From Candidatus Dormiibacter sp. (GTDB lineage Bacteria > Chloroflexota > Dormibacteria > UBA8260), in contig JANWHI010000005.1 of NCBI GenBank assembly GCA_025450495.1, forward strand, positions 1 to 42,642: a DNA stretch of 42,642 nt. The letters are read 5' to 3'. Each line of letters starts with the position of its first letter. Position 1 is the first letter of the stretch. Positions 18,065 through 26,979 of this stretch are shown here, one piece after another. The notes beneath the pieces are model-generated. The model saw only the letters and a program-made list of their open reading frames with translations, was not told the DNA's origin and did not search any database. A program made the position numbers and the translations under genes.

Positions 18065-19060
18065 ATGTCGCCCGTGACCTCCGAGACCACGGGGCTGCTG
18101 CTGGTGCACGGTGACGAGCCCTACCTCGTGGACCGCACGGTCGAGCAGTGGCGCGCGTCCGCGACAGGCGACATCGAGGTGATCGACGCGCCCGCGAAGC
18201 TGGAACCGCTGATCGCCAGCCTCGTCGACATGCCGTTGTTCGCCGCAGAGCGACATGTGCTGGTTCGCGACCTGCCGCAGTTGGCAGGGTCGCGCAAGGG
18301 CAACGGCGGTGTTGACGAGCTGCTGCGCGCTTTGTCGTTGCGCGCCCCGAGCACGCATCTCTGCCTGGCGGTGCGTGCCACCGTTGCCCCGGGCAACCCG
18401 ATCCTGGCCACCGTACAGGCGCAGGGGGGGCGTGTCGTGCACCACCAGGCGCTGCGCCCTGGTGACCGCCGCCACTGGCTGGACACGGAGGTGCGCGCGC
18501 GCAACCTTGAGCTTCCGGCCGGCGGCGCGGAACTGCTTCTGCGCTGCAGTGGCGGCGACCTCGGTGCCATCGACGGTGAGCTGGACAAGATCGCTGCGCA
18601 CCGCGATCACCTCACCATCGAACAGTTGCAACAGCTTGTTGCCGGTACCGAGCAGCTCCAGCTCTACAACGTGCTCGACCTGCTCGCCGGACCGCACCCG
18701 GCGGCCGGGGCAGCGCTGCTCGCAGACCTGCTCGCCGAAGGCCGGTCCCCGCAGTACCTGCTGTCGATCCTCGCCGGCCAGCTGCGCGACCTGCTCATGG
18801 CACACGCTGTGCTTCTGCGCGGCCAGCGAGGCGCGAGCGCGTTGGCGGCGGCGATGCACCTTCCGGCGTGGCGTGCCGAACGCGTGCTGCGGACCGCGCA
18901 TGCCATCCCGGCGACGCTGGCGATGGTGTGGATGCGCGAGCTGCAGCGCATCGACGCAGGGCTCAAGGCTGGCGAGGTGGACGACGTCGCCGCGCTCCAG
19001 CGCTGGGGACTCTCGGCTGCGCAGGCTTTGTCTGAGCGGCGCACGCAGCGCAGCGCCTGA
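18065..19060 (+). CDS. holA: DNA polymerase III delta subunit (HolA)
   Basis: 331 residues from the ATG at 18065, 12 bp after comEC. The AAA+-type N-terminal domain starts LLLVHGDEPYLVDRTVEQW, the G-[DE]-[DE]-x-[FY]-L signature of delta subunits. It is followed by MPLFAAERHVLVRD, the lid region GGDLGAIDGELDKIAAH and the helical collar region SPQYLLSILAGQLRDLL. The delta subunit opens the beta clamp in the clamp loader. The comEA-comEC-holA order is common in many phyla. A stem-loop follows the stop. Confidence 0.9.
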   Translation: MSPVTSETTGLLLVHGDEPYLVDRTVEQWRASATGDIEVIDAPAKLEPLIASLVDMPLFAAERHVLVRDLPQLAGSRKGNGGVDELLRALSLRAPSTHLCLAVRATVAPGNPILATVQAQGGRVVHHQALRPGDRRHWLDTEVRARNLELPAGGAELLLRCSGGDLGAIDGELDKIAAHRDHLTIEQLQQLVAGTEQLQLYNVLDLLAGPHPAAGAALLADLLAEGRSPQYLLSILAGQLRDLLMAHAVLLRGQRGASALAAAMHLPAWRAERVLRTAHAIPATLAMVWMRELQRIDAGLKAGEVDDVAALQRWGLSAAQALSERRTQRSA

Positions 19061-19062
19061 GC

Positions 19063-19083
19063 CGCGCCGGCGTCGCCGGCGCG
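19063..19083. terminator. Perfect GC stem-loop between convergent genes
   Basis: Arms CGCGCCGGC (19063-19071) and GCCGGCGCG (19075-19083) pair perfectly over 9 bp with a 3-base loop. It lies between the holA stop (19060) and the stop of the convergent MFS gene (19084). There is no T-run on either side, so it may act as a bidirectional, U-tract-free terminator or RNA end-protecting hairpin. Confidence 0.5.
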
Positions 19084-20355
19084 CTACATCGGGGGCATGT
19101 CGGACAGCGGCGGCTCGAGCCCGATCGAAACAGTTGAGGGGAAGTCGCGCACGCGCCAGAGCGGCGTGAAGACGATCGTGAAGCTGGCGAGCGCGCCGAG
19201 CAGGGCGGTCAACCACAAGGCGGTGACGGCGCCGATGGTCGCCGCGAGCAGGCCGCCGAGGAGGTTGCCGAGGGGCCAGGCGCCCCAGAAGAAGGAGCGG
19301 AACACCGAGCTCATCCGGCCCTGGAGTCGCGCGGGAGACAGTGACTGCCGGAGTGTCACCTGGGCGATGTTGCCGGCCGTGCCCACCGCGCCGGAGACGA
19401 CGAACAACGGGAAGAGCAGCGCGGCCGGGGGCACGAACACGGCCAGAGGGATGGCTGCGAAGAGGCCGATGGCGATGGCGTCGGTGAAGGTCATCGTCCG
19501 GCCCACGCCGAGCGCGGCGATGACCCGCGACGCGACCAGAGAGCCGAGCAGCGCACCGGCGCCGGCGGACGCGAGCACTGCCCCGAGCAAACCCGGACTG
19601 AGGTGGAGACGGCCGTACGCGAACACGAACAGCGGCGCCTCGTAGGCGTGCGCGAACACGCCCGCGAGCGTGAGACAGAGCAGCTGGGCGCGGAGGACCG
19701 GGTTGCCGAAGACGTGCCCGAGCCCCTCGCGCACCTCACTCAGCATGTGGCGCCGTCGGGCTGTCGTCAGGCGCGCCTCGTGATGGCGGATGCCAAGCAG
19801 CGAGACCGTGGACACAAGGAACGAGGCGGCGTCGGCGAGCACCGCGCGAGCTGCGCCGACGGCCTGCACGAGCCCCCCACCAAGACCCGGCCCGGCCAGC
19901 GCGCCTGCCGACCAGGTCACCTCGAGCCGGCTGTTGGCCTCGAGCAGCTGGTCTCCGCGGACGAGCATGGGAATGTAGGCGAGGTAGGCGACGTCGAAGA
20001 ACACGCTGAACACGCCCATAGCCACGGCCGCCACGAACAGGTGCCAGAGCTGCAGGGCACCGGCTGCCGCCAGCACCGGGATGGTGGCGAGGATTGCGGC
20101 GCGCGCCAGGTTGCACACCAGCATCAGCCTTCGTTTGCGCACCCGGTCGACGATCGCCCCGGCGCCGAGCGCCAGCAGGGGAAAGGGGATGCGCTCGGAG
20201 GCGACGAGCAGGCCGATCGCGGCCGGGCCGGCGTGGAAGATGAAGATCGCCAGCGTCGGCAGGGCGAGCACGGTCACCTGGCTGCCGATCTCGCTGACGA
20301 TCTGCCCACTCCACAGCAGACCGAAGTCGCGCTGACGCCAGACTGCACCGCTCAC
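19084..20355 (-). CDS. MFS transporter, EntS/MFS_3-like exporter
   Basis: 423 residues from GTG at 20355, about twelve membrane helices in two halves. Typical features are the N-terminal DFGLLWSGQIVSEIGSQVTV and the helix 2-3 loop GAGAIVDRVRKRR (the D-R-x-x-R-R motif of MFS). A second-half loop contains SPARLQGRMSSVFRS. This sequence type groups with EntS-like and macrolide-efflux-like exporters that use proton exchange. The cargo cannot be inferred. It is convergent with holA and divergent from the gene at 20411, with only about 55 bp between the divergent starts. Confidence 0.85.
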   Translation of the reverse strand: MSGAVWRQRDFGLLWSGQIVSEIGSQVTVLALPTLAIFIFHAGPAAIGLLVASERIPFPLLALGAGAIVDRVRKRRLMLVCNLARAAILATIPVLAAAGALQLWHLFVAAVAMGVFSVFFDVAYLAYIPMLVRGDQLLEANSRLEVTWSAGALAGPGLGGGLVQAVGAARAVLADAASFLVSTVSLLGIRHHEARLTTARRRHMLSEVREGLGHVFGNPVLRAQLLCLTLAGVFAHAYEAPLFVFAYGRLHLSPGLLGAVLASAGAGALLGSLVASRVIAALGVGRTMTFTDAIAIGLFAAIPLAVFVPPAALLFPLFVVSGAVGTAGNIAQVTLRQSLSPARLQGRMSSVFRSFFWGAWPLGNLLGGLLAATIGAVTALWLTALLGALASFTIVFTPLWRVRDFPSTVSIGLEPPLSDMPPM

Positions 20356-20410
20356 GGCGGGCTAGGCTCGCACAGCACCACCACCATCCGTCCTGCTTCC
20401 ATTGCGGCCG

Positions 20411-21040
20411 ATGGACTGGGCGCTGATCTCCTCGTTGGCCACCGCCGGCGGCACCCTGGTTCTCGGCATCGCCACATTTGCGTCGGTGCGCTCGGCCAAC
20501 CGCGCGGCACGGGCCGCTGAGGGCTCACTGCTCGCCGGCCTGCGACCCCTGCTGGTGCCGTCGCGCATGCAGGACCCGCCCGAGAAGATCTCGTTCGCCG
20601 ACAATCACTGGCTGCGGGTGGAGGGCGGCCGCGGCGCCGCCGAGGCCACCGACGCCGCTGTCTACATGGCGATGTCGCTGCGCAACGTCGGCAGCGGTAT
20701 CGGTGTGCTCCATGGCTGGCTGTTCCTGGAAGAGCGGCCGACGGGCGACACCAGCGTTCCGAACCCGGCCGACTTCCGGCGTCTGACCCGAGACCTCTAC
20801 GTGCCCGCTGGGGACAACGGCTTCTGGCAGGGGGCTTTTCGTGATCCCGCGTCGGACGAATTCATCCGCGCCAGCCGGGTGATCGGCAACCGGCAGCAGT
20901 TCTGGATCGACATCCTCTACGGCGACTTCGAGGGCGGCCAGCGGTCGATCAGCCTCTTCTCGATGGTGCCGGTGCGCGACCAGGAATGGCTGGTGACGGT
21001 TGCGCGGCACTGGAACCTCGACCGACCGTCACCGCGATGA
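20411..21040 (+). CDS. Hypothetical protein with one N-terminal membrane helix
   Basis: 209 residues from the ATG at 20411. Residues about 3-22 (WALISSLATAGGTLVLGIAT) form a membrane anchor followed by a basic-acidic helix (SVRSANRAARAAE). The rest is a soluble beta-rich domain with LRPLLVPSRM, then AVYMAMSLRNVGSGIGVLHG and QQFWIDILYGDFEGGQRSIS. The L-R-N-V-G-x-G motif resembles the uncharacterised anchored beta-sandwich proteins common in actinobacteria, where it follows the helix-plus-'RP' start seen here. The function is unknown. Confidence 0.6.
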   Translation: MDWALISSLATAGGTLVLGIATFASVRSANRAARAAEGSLLAGLRPLLVPSRMQDPPEKISFADNHWLRVEGGRGAAEATDAAVYMAMSLRNVGSGIGVLHGWLFLEERPTGDTSVPNPADFRRLTRDLYVPAGDNGFWQGAFRDPASDEFIRASRVIGNRQQFWIDILYGDFEGGQRSISLFSMVPVRDQEWLVTVARHWNLDRPSPR

Positions 21041-21047
21041 GATCGGG

Positions 21048-21521
21048 CTAGCTTTTCTGGTTCCCGGCCGGTGCGGTGGGTGCCGCCTTGGCCGTGGGCG
21101 ACGCCTTGGTGGCGGGTTTGGCGGCTGCCCTGGCCGCGGGCTTGGCGGCCGCCTTGCGCGACGCTGTCGACTGGCGGCCGCGACCCTTGGCGCCACCGGC
21201 GGCTGCGGCACGCACCTCGGTGGAGTGCTCGCCACCCTCGCTGGCGGCCCGAATCAACCGCGACGCCATCAGCGTGAGGCGGGACTTGCGCCGGTTGACG
21301 TTGTTGCGGTGGAGAATCCCCTTCTCGCCGGCGCGATCGAGCGCTCGGACAGCGGCCTTGAGCTGCTCCTCGATGTCGACCGTCCGGCCGGGCTCAAGGG
21401 TGAGCAGCGACTGGCGGGCCTTGCCGACGTACGTCCGCACCGAGGAACGCACCCCGCGGTTGCGGAGGTGCTTGCGCTCGTTGGCACGGATGCGCTTGCG
21501 GGCGGAGCGGGAATTGGCCAC
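21048..21521 (-). CDS. rpsT: 30S ribosomal protein S20 with a long Ala/Lys/Pro tail
   Basis: 157 residues from GTG at 21521, with AGGAAG 4 bases upstream. Residues 1-92 are a normal S20: ANSRSARKRIRANERKHLRN, RSSVRT, KGILHRNNVNRRKSRL. S20 binds 16S rRNA early in 30S assembly. The usual length is about 87-90 residues. Here residues 93-157 add a disordered tail that is mostly Ala, Lys, Pro, Arg and Thr, with repeats like AAAKPA, KPATKA and TAKAAP, much like histone-H1-type or mycobacterial HU tails. The tail might add RNA or DNA contacts. Confidence 0.93.
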   Translation of the reverse strand: MANSRSARKRIRANERKHLRNRGVRSSVRTYVGKARQSLLTLEPGRTVDIEEQLKAAVRALDRAGEKGILHRNNVNRRKSRLTLMASRLIRAASEGGEHSTEVRAAAAGGAKGRGRQSTASRKAAAKPAARAAAKPATKASPTAKAAPTAPAGNQKS

Positions 21522-21610
21522 GAGTCTTCCTGTCGAATGAGCTGGATGCGGCACCCACGGGTGCGATGCGCCGACGGCCGGCGCGGCCCGCGGAGTATAT
21601 CAGCCACCCA

Positions 21611-22471
21611 ATGCTGCTCATCCCGGCGTACGCCAAGGTGAACCTGTGCCTCGCGGTGCGCGGACGAAGGCCCGATGGGTTCCACGAGATCGATTCGGTG
21701 GCCGTGGCCGTCGACTGGCACGACCTGGTCGGCATCGAGGCGCGCGCGGCGCCGGCCACGGCTGTGCGACTGCGTGTCACCGACGGCGGTGGAGGGGAAG
21801 CCCCTGCCGGGGAGGACAACCTCGCCGCCCGCGCCGCCGCCGCGGTGGCTCAGCTGGTCGGCCCGATGGCGGTGGACGTCTGGCTGGATAAGCGGATCCC
21901 CAGCCGGGCCGGGCTGGGCGGCGGCTCAGCCGACGCGGCTGCGGTGCTGCGCGGCAGCGACCGCTGGTCGGGTCTCGACGACCAGACGCGACTGGCGATG
22001 GCGGCGTCGCTGGGGTCGGACGTTCCGGTGGCACTGGGCTGCGGTGCGCAGCGGATGCGCGGCCGCGGCGAGGTGCTCGACGCGGTGCCGGCGCCGACTC
22101 TCTTCCTGGCCATCGCCATCGCGGGGACGAGCGACACCACCGCAACGTACGCGGCCACCGAGGAGGTCGACTTCGAGGACGCTGGCCGGGTGGACCATGT
22201 GCTCCAGGCGCTGGCGGCGGGCGGGCTCCCCGACGACGGCGATCTCGGCAGCGGGCTGGAGCCGGCGGCATGCCGCGCCAACCCCGAGCTCGACGAGCGA
22301 CTGGTGGCGCTACGTGCCGCCATCCCGCAGGTTCGCTGGCATCTCACCGGCAGCGGCGGGGCGGCGTTCGCACTGGCGCCGGACCCCGCCGGCGCCGCCG
22401 AGATGGCCGCGGCAGCACGCCATGCCGGGTTTGTGGGGCGCGCCTGCCGCACCGTGGCGGCGGTGCGATGA
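21611..22471 (+). CDS. ispE: 4-diphosphocytidyl-2-C-methyl-D-erythritol kinase
   Basis: 286 residues from the ATG at 21611. GHMP-kinase fold: N-terminal PAYAKVNLCL with K9, then RPDGFHEIDSV (substrate region), the ATP loop SRAGLGGGSADAAAVL (98-113), SLGSDVPVAL with the catalytic Asp, and C-terminal LTGSGGAAFAL. It phosphorylates CDP-methylerythritol in the MEP isoprenoid pathway. The stop overlaps the start of the next gene (ATGA). Confidence 0.93.
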   Translation: MLLIPAYAKVNLCLAVRGRRPDGFHEIDSVAVAVDWHDLVGIEARAAPATAVRLRVTDGGGGEAPAGEDNLAARAAAAVAQLVGPMAVDVWLDKRIPSRAGLGGGSADAAAVLRGSDRWSGLDDQTRLAMAASLGSDVPVALGCGAQRMRGRGEVLDAVPAPTLFLAIAIAGTSDTTATYAATEEVDFEDAGRVDHVLQALAAGGLPDDGDLGSGLEPAACRANPELDERLVALRAAIPQVRWHLTGSGGAAFALAPDPAGAAEMAAAARHAGFVGRACRTVAAVR

Positions 22472-23448
22472 CGCGGACGGCGGCGCTGACTGTTGCAGAC
22501 GTCAGGTCCGCCGCCGCGCAGCTCCGCGGCGTGGCGCAGCGCACCCCGGTGGTGACCTCCCGCACCATCAACGAGCTGGTGGGTGCGCAAGCCTTCCTCA
22601 AGTGCGAGAACCTGCAGCGTGCCGGGGCCTTCAAGTTCCGCGGGGCTTATAACGCGATCTCGCGGTTGTCGCCTGAGCAGCTCGGCCGCGGCGTGGCCAC
22701 CTACTCCTCGGGCAACCACGCCCAGGCGGTGGCCCTGTCCTGCCGCCTGCTCGGCAGCACCGCCCTGGTGGTGATGCCCGAAGACACGCCCGCGGGCAAG
22801 CGCGCTGCCACCCAGGGGTACGGGGCCGAGGTGGTCACCTACGACAGGTACACGCAGGACCGTGTGGCGCTGGGCAACCGGATCGCCGCAGAACGCGGCC
22901 TCGCCCTCGTGCCACCCTACGAGGACGCGCACGTCATCGCCGGCCAGGGAACCGTCGCCCTCGAGCTGCTCGAGGAATGCGGGCGGCTCGACGCCATCGT
23001 CGTCCCCGTCGGCGGCGGAGGCCTGCTGGCCGGGTGCCTGACCGCGGCCAAGGCGATGCAGCCTGGGATCCGCGTCATCGGCGTCGAGCCGGAGGCTGCA
23101 GATGACACCAGGCGCTCGCTGCTGGTGGGCCACCGCGTATCGATCCCGGTGCCGCGGACCATCGCCGATGGCCAGGCCGCAGACACCCCGGGCGAGATGA
23201 CGTTCGCGATCAACCAGCGTCTGGTCGACGACATCGTGCTGGTCAGCGACGACGAGATCCGCTCGGCCATGCTGCTGGTCTTCGAGCGCCTCAAGCTGGT
23301 CGTCGAGCCGAGCGGGGCCAGTGCCCTGGCCGCGCTGCTCTGCGGGCGAATCACGCCGCCCGCAGCGCGTGTTGGCGTGGTCATCTCCGGTGGCAACGTC
23401 AGCGCCCTGCGCTTTGCCGAGCTGGTCGGACAACTCCCCCGCACCTGA
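22468..23448 (+). CDS. PLP-dependent threonine/serine ammonia-lyase (no ACT domain)
   Basis: 326 residues from the ATG at 22468, overlapping the ispE stop. Fold type II PLP enzyme: Schiff-base lysine K56 in AGAFKFRGAYNA, phosphate-related SSGNHAQAVAL (79-89), the PLP-phosphate loop VPVGGGGLLAG, and the end VVISGGNVS. It lacks the regulatory ACT domain of biosynthetic IlvA, so it resembles catabolic threonine dehydratase (TdcB) or serine racemase/dehydratase. The neighbour ispE gives no metabolic link. Confidence 0.88.
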   Translation: MTRTAALTVADVRSAAAQLRGVAQRTPVVTSRTINELVGAQAFLKCENLQRAGAFKFRGAYNAISRLSPEQLGRGVATYSSGNHAQAVALSCRLLGSTALVVMPEDTPAGKRAATQGYGAEVVTYDRYTQDRVALGNRIAAERGLALVPPYEDAHVIAGQGTVALELLEECGRLDAIVVPVGGGGLLAGCLTAAKAMQPGIRVIGVEPEAADDTRRSLLVGHRVSIPVPRTIADGQAADTPGEMTFAINQRLVDDIVLVSDDEIRSAMLLVFERLKLVVEPSGASALAALLCGRITPPAARVGVVISGGNVSALRFAELVGQLPRT

Positions 23449-23655
23449 TGTCGTCGCCGGCAGCGGATCGGTCAGCGATGGTCAGCGACTCTCCGCAGCC
23501 GGTGCAGGAAGGTCACCAGCGCGAACAGCCACACCACACATAGGACGGCGTGCGTGTACGCCAGGGCGAGTGCTTGATGGTCGGGGTTCCGGCGTCGCCG
23601 AGGAACTGCGGGACCACGCGCTCCGGTCGCACCCGGCTGGGCTGGTGAGCGTGCG

Positions 23656-24588
23656 GTGACGGCGGCCCTACAATCCGGGATCGTGGCCGCGCAGACGCGT
23701 ACCGACCCCGCGCCTGCCGCCGCGACCGCCGCGGCACCCCCAACGCCGGAGGAATGCGCGCATCCAGCGCCGGTCACCGGGGTGATGGCCCACGAGTTCT
23801 CCCACTACGCGGGCGCGATCGGGCCCGAGGGCACGCGGCGCACCTCCACGTACTACGGCCCGGTCATCGGCGGCCTGCCCATCCGCGCCTGGCATTGCGA
23901 GGTGTGCGGGCTGCTGCGGCTCTCGTATTTGGACGGTCGCACCGAGGAGCGCCGCCTCCATCCGGGACCACAGCCGGGACTGCTGGTGGAGGCCACCCCG
24001 TTCGATCCCCAGCAGGAGCACTACGGGCTGCAAGCCCGGGTGTCCGGGGTGACCGTCCCGCTGACGATGTACAGCGAGCTTGTCTCCCCGTACCGGCCGG
24101 CTCCATTCGTGCCCCCGTGGCAGGGATACGAGCTCCCCAGGTGGGGGGCGCTCACCTGGTTCACCGTCGTCGGTCTCTGCTTCATCGTCGTCGGCCTGCT
24201 CGCCACCGGCATCCTGGCGGTGTACGACTACTCCACGCCAGCGGCAGTCGGGCCGGTGATCACGATCACCGGGTACACCTTCCTGGCGATCCTCATCGCC
24301 CAGGTGCTCGGGGCCGCACAGCGGCACTGGTTCCCGTTCCCATCGCTCGCGCCGTCGATCGCGCAGACGCAACGTGGCGAGCCGCACATCGACGGCCCGA
24401 CGATCGCCGTGGTCACGCTGCTCTCGCTCACCATGCTGGGGCTCTTCATCGCCGCGGTGCTGGCCGTCTACACCTACTCGACGTCGCCGGCTGAAGGCCC
24501 GGTGGTCATCGTCACGGTGATCCTCGCGGTGCTCGCCATCATCATCGGGCTCGGCTCCGCGATCTCACGGCGTTCGCGCCGACCCTGA
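23656..24588 (+). CDS. Membrane protein with N-terminal Cys/His zinc-ribbon-like part and four helices
   Basis: 310 residues from GTG at 23656. After an Ala/Pro linker, residues 34-90 carry C-A-H-P, HEFSHYAG and WHCEVCGLLRL, which could form a zinc-ribbon-like site. The second half has four hydrophobic helices in two repeated pairs: FTVVGLCFIVVGLLATGILA then a pair partner, and AVVTLLSLTMLGLFIAAVLA then a pair partner. Both pairs include a Y-D/T-Y-S-T motif (VYDYSTPAAVGPV and VYTYSTSPAEGPV), so the membrane part is an internal duplication. No family is recognised. It ends 10 bp before zwf. Confidence 0.65.
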   Translation: MTAALQSGIVAAQTRTDPAPAAATAAAPPTPEECAHPAPVTGVMAHEFSHYAGAIGPEGTRRTSTYYGPVIGGLPIRAWHCEVCGLLRLSYLDGRTEERRLHPGPQPGLLVEATPFDPQQEHYGLQARVSGVTVPLTMYSELVSPYRPAPFVPPWQGYELPRWGALTWFTVVGLCFIVVGLLATGILAVYDYSTPAAVGPVITITGYTFLAILIAQVLGAAQRHWFPFPSLAPSIAQTQRGEPHIDGPTIAVVTLLSLTMLGLFIAAVLAVYTYSTSPAEGPVVIVTVILAVLAIIIGLGSAISRRSRRP

Positions 24589-24598
24589 TCCGCCGCCC

Positions 24599-26035
24599 AT
24601 GGCACTGACCCCCCCACCCGACCAGGACATCGTCGTGGTCGGCGCCACCGGCGACCTCAGCGCGCGCAAGCTGCTCCCCGCGCTCTACAACCTCAGCGCC
24701 GAGGGACTCCTTGCGCGCAAGGGCGACATCGTCGGCGCCGCGCCGGTGGCGATGGACCTCGATGGATTCCGCGACTTCGCGCGCGACGCGGTGAGGACGT
24801 TCTCGCGCACCAAACCCACGCAGCGGCTGCTGACGCAATTCCTCGGCCGTCTGCGCTTCGTGCGCCTCGACCCCAGCGCCAACCTCCTCGACCTGGGTGC
24901 GGCGCTGCGCAGGGAGCAGCGACTTGTCTACCTCGCCGTACCGCCGAACGCGTTCGCGGGGCTGATCACCGCACTGGGCAAGGCGGGCCTCGCAGAGGGT
25001 ACCTCGCTGATCATCGAGAAGCCGTTCGGTCACGACCTGAAAAGCGCGCGCCAGCTCAACAGGACCATCCATTCGGTGCTCCCCGAGCAGCGAGTGTTCC
25101 GCATCGACCACTACCTCGGCAAGGAGACTGTGCAGAACCTCCTGGTGTTTCGTTTCGGCAACTCCATCTTCGAGCGGATCTGGAATCGCGACGCCATCGC
25201 ACGAGTCGAGATCACCGTCGCGGAATGCCTCGGGGTCGAGCACCGCGGCGCGTTCTACGAGCAGACCGGTGCGATCCGCGACATCGTCCAAAATCATCTG
25301 TTCCAGGTGCTCGCCGTGACCGCCATGGAACCGCCGGTGTCGTTCGATGCGGAAGCGATCCGCAACGAGAAGTTCAAGGTGCTGCAGGCTCTCCAGCCAC
25401 TCGACCCGTCCACTGTGGTGCGCGGTCAGTACACCGGGGGCACGGTGGAGGGCAAGCGGGTGCCCGGCTACCGCCACGAACCCGGTGTGGCCCCGCACTC
25501 GCGCACAGAGACGTTCGCGGCCATGCGACTGTCCATCGACAGCTGGCGATGGTCGGGAGTGCCGTTCTTCATTCGCACCGGCAAGCGCATGGCCACGCGT
25601 GACACACGCATCGTCATCGACTTCCGCGAGGTGCCGCTGCGTCTGTTCATGGGAGCGGGGGTTCACGACATCGAGTCCAACCGGCTCATCGTGCACATCC
25701 AACCCGACGAGGGCATTTCCGTGACCTTCGCCGCCAAGGTGCCGGGCCCGGAGGTTCGCGTGCAACCGGTGAGCATGGAGTTCACCTACGGGGCATCCTT
25801 CCGGACGTCGCCGCCCGAGGCGTACGAGCGCCTGCTCCACGACGCGCTCGACGGTGACCACACCCTCTTCATCCGCGAGGATGAGGTGGAGCGCGGCTGG
25901 ATGGTGGTGCAGCCGGTGCTCGACGAGCCGCCGCCGCTGGTGACCTACCGCGCCGGCACGTGGGGACCCAAGGCAGCCGACCGGCTGGTGGAGCCCCTCG
26001 CCTGGCACCACCCCGACCTGGGCGGTGGACGATGA
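24599..26035 (+). CDS. zwf: Glucose-6-phosphate 1-dehydrogenase
   Basis: 478 residues from the ATG at 24599. NADP-binding start VVVGATGDLSARKLLPALY, then IIEKPFGHD, the family active-site motif RIDHYLGKE, GAIRDIVQNHLFQ and VPFFIRTGKRM. It oxidises glucose-6-phosphate to 6-phosphogluconolactone and produces NADPH, the entry to the oxidative pentose-phosphate path. It is coupled by an ATGA overlap to the glucokinase gene, which makes its substrate. The coenzyme loop reads GATGDL instead of the common GASGDL, still compatible with binding. Confidence 0.95.
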   Translation: MALTPPPDQDIVVVGATGDLSARKLLPALYNLSAEGLLARKGDIVGAAPVAMDLDGFRDFARDAVRTFSRTKPTQRLLTQFLGRLRFVRLDPSANLLDLGAALRREQRLVYLAVPPNAFAGLITALGKAGLAEGTSLIIEKPFGHDLKSARQLNRTIHSVLPEQRVFRIDHYLGKETVQNLLVFRFGNSIFERIWNRDAIARVEITVAECLGVEHRGAFYEQTGAIRDIVQNHLFQVLAVTAMEPPVSFDAEAIRNEKFKVLQALQPLDPSTVVRGQYTGGTVEGKRVPGYRHEPGVAPHSRTETFAAMRLSIDSWRWSGVPFFIRTGKRMATRDTRIVIDFREVPLRLFMGAGVHDIESNRLIVHIQPDEGISVTFAAKVPGPEVRVQPVSMEFTYGASFRTSPPEAYERLLHDALDGDHTLFIREDEVERGWMVVQPVLDEPPPLVTYRAGTWGPKAADRLVEPLAWHHPDLGGGR

Positions 26036-26979
26036 GCACCCTGGTCGGCGTCGACCTCGGGGGAACCAACATCCGCGCCGCGGTGGCGACGGGGGCACGC
26101 ACCCACACCGCGCCCGCCCATGCGCCAACCCCGGGTCAGGAGGGACCGGAGGCGGTCATCGAGGCGATCGCGAAGTGCGTCGAGGTGGCCACCGGGGACC
26201 ACCGCGTGGACGGTCTTGCCATCGGCATCCCGGGGCCGCTCGATCCGCGGCGCGGCATCGTCTACGCCGCGCCTCAGCTGAAGGGCTGGGACAACTTCGA
26301 CGCCGAGTCCGCCCTGCGCCGCCGCCTGCGCTGCGACGTCGCCATCCACAACGACGCCAACCTCGCGGGCTATGCGGAGTGGGTCGCCGGGGCCGGTCGC
26401 GGCACCACAGACTTCGTCTTCATCACCGCGAGCACCGGGGTCGGCGGAGCCCTCATCCTCAACGGCGAGCTGTATGCGGGGACGTCGGGCACCGCAGGGG
26501 AGATCGGCCACACGCCGCTCTGTCCCGGGTATCCCGCGTGCGGCGAGGGGCACGAAGGTTGCCTCGAGGGCACCGCCAGCGGCCGCGCCATCGCCCAGGC
26601 TGCGCAGCGCGCGGTGGCGGCAGGGGAGACGACTTCGCTGGCGCGTTTGCCGCAGCACCAGATCGACGCCAAGACGGTGCAGGACGCAGCCCACGCCGGC
26701 GACGAGGTGGCGATGCGCGTGTTCAACTGTGCAGCTCGCAACCTCGGTCGGGCGGTGGGTGGGCTCATCAACCTGCTCTCACCGGAGGCGATCGCGATCG
26801 GCGGCGGTCTGATCAACGCCGGCGACCTGCTGTTCACGCCGCTGCGCGCGGCCGTGGCGGAGATTGCGTTCGCTGCACCTGCTGAGCACTGCCGCATCCT
26901 CATGGCGGAGCTGGGCACTGACGCCGGCCTGGTCGGCGCGGTGGCGTGGGCGGTGAAGAGCTTCGGGCCGCCGCACTAA
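26032..26979 (+). CDS. ROK-family glucokinase
   Basis: 315 residues from the ATG at 26032, overlapping the zwf stop. ATP-binding start VGVDLGGTNIRAAV, IGIPGPLDP, sugar/catalytic HNDANLAGYAEW with the catalytic Asp, TGVGGALILNGELY, and the ROK zinc motif region GHTPLCPGYPACGEGHEGCL. It phosphorylates glucose or a related hexose with ATP and feeds zwf. The Cys pattern deviates slightly from the usual C-x-C-G-x-x-G-C. The stop overlaps the convergent DUF1684 gene by 4 bp. Confidence 0.9.
   Translation: MSTLVGVDLGGTNIRAAVATGARTHTAPAHAPTPGQEGPEAVIEAIAKCVEVATGDHRVDGLAIGIPGPLDPRRGIVYAAPQLKGWDNFDAESALRRRLRCDVAIHNDANLAGYAEWVAGAGRGTTDFVFITASTGVGGALILNGELYAGTSGTAGEIGHTPLCPGYPACGEGHEGCLEGTASGRAIAQAAQRAVAAGETTSLARLPQHQIDAKTVQDAAHAGDEVAMRVFNCAARNLGRAVGGLINLLSPEAIAIGGGLINAGDLLFTPLRAAVAEIAFAAPAEHCRILMAELGTDAGLVGAVAWAVKSFGPPH

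Noticed and set aside
23472..23620. A small minus-strand frame with one hydrophobic stretch (HAVLCVVWLFALVTFLHRL).
   Set aside because: No start codon lies near the hydrophobic part, there is no ribosome site, and it is short; a real small membrane protein cannot be excluded.
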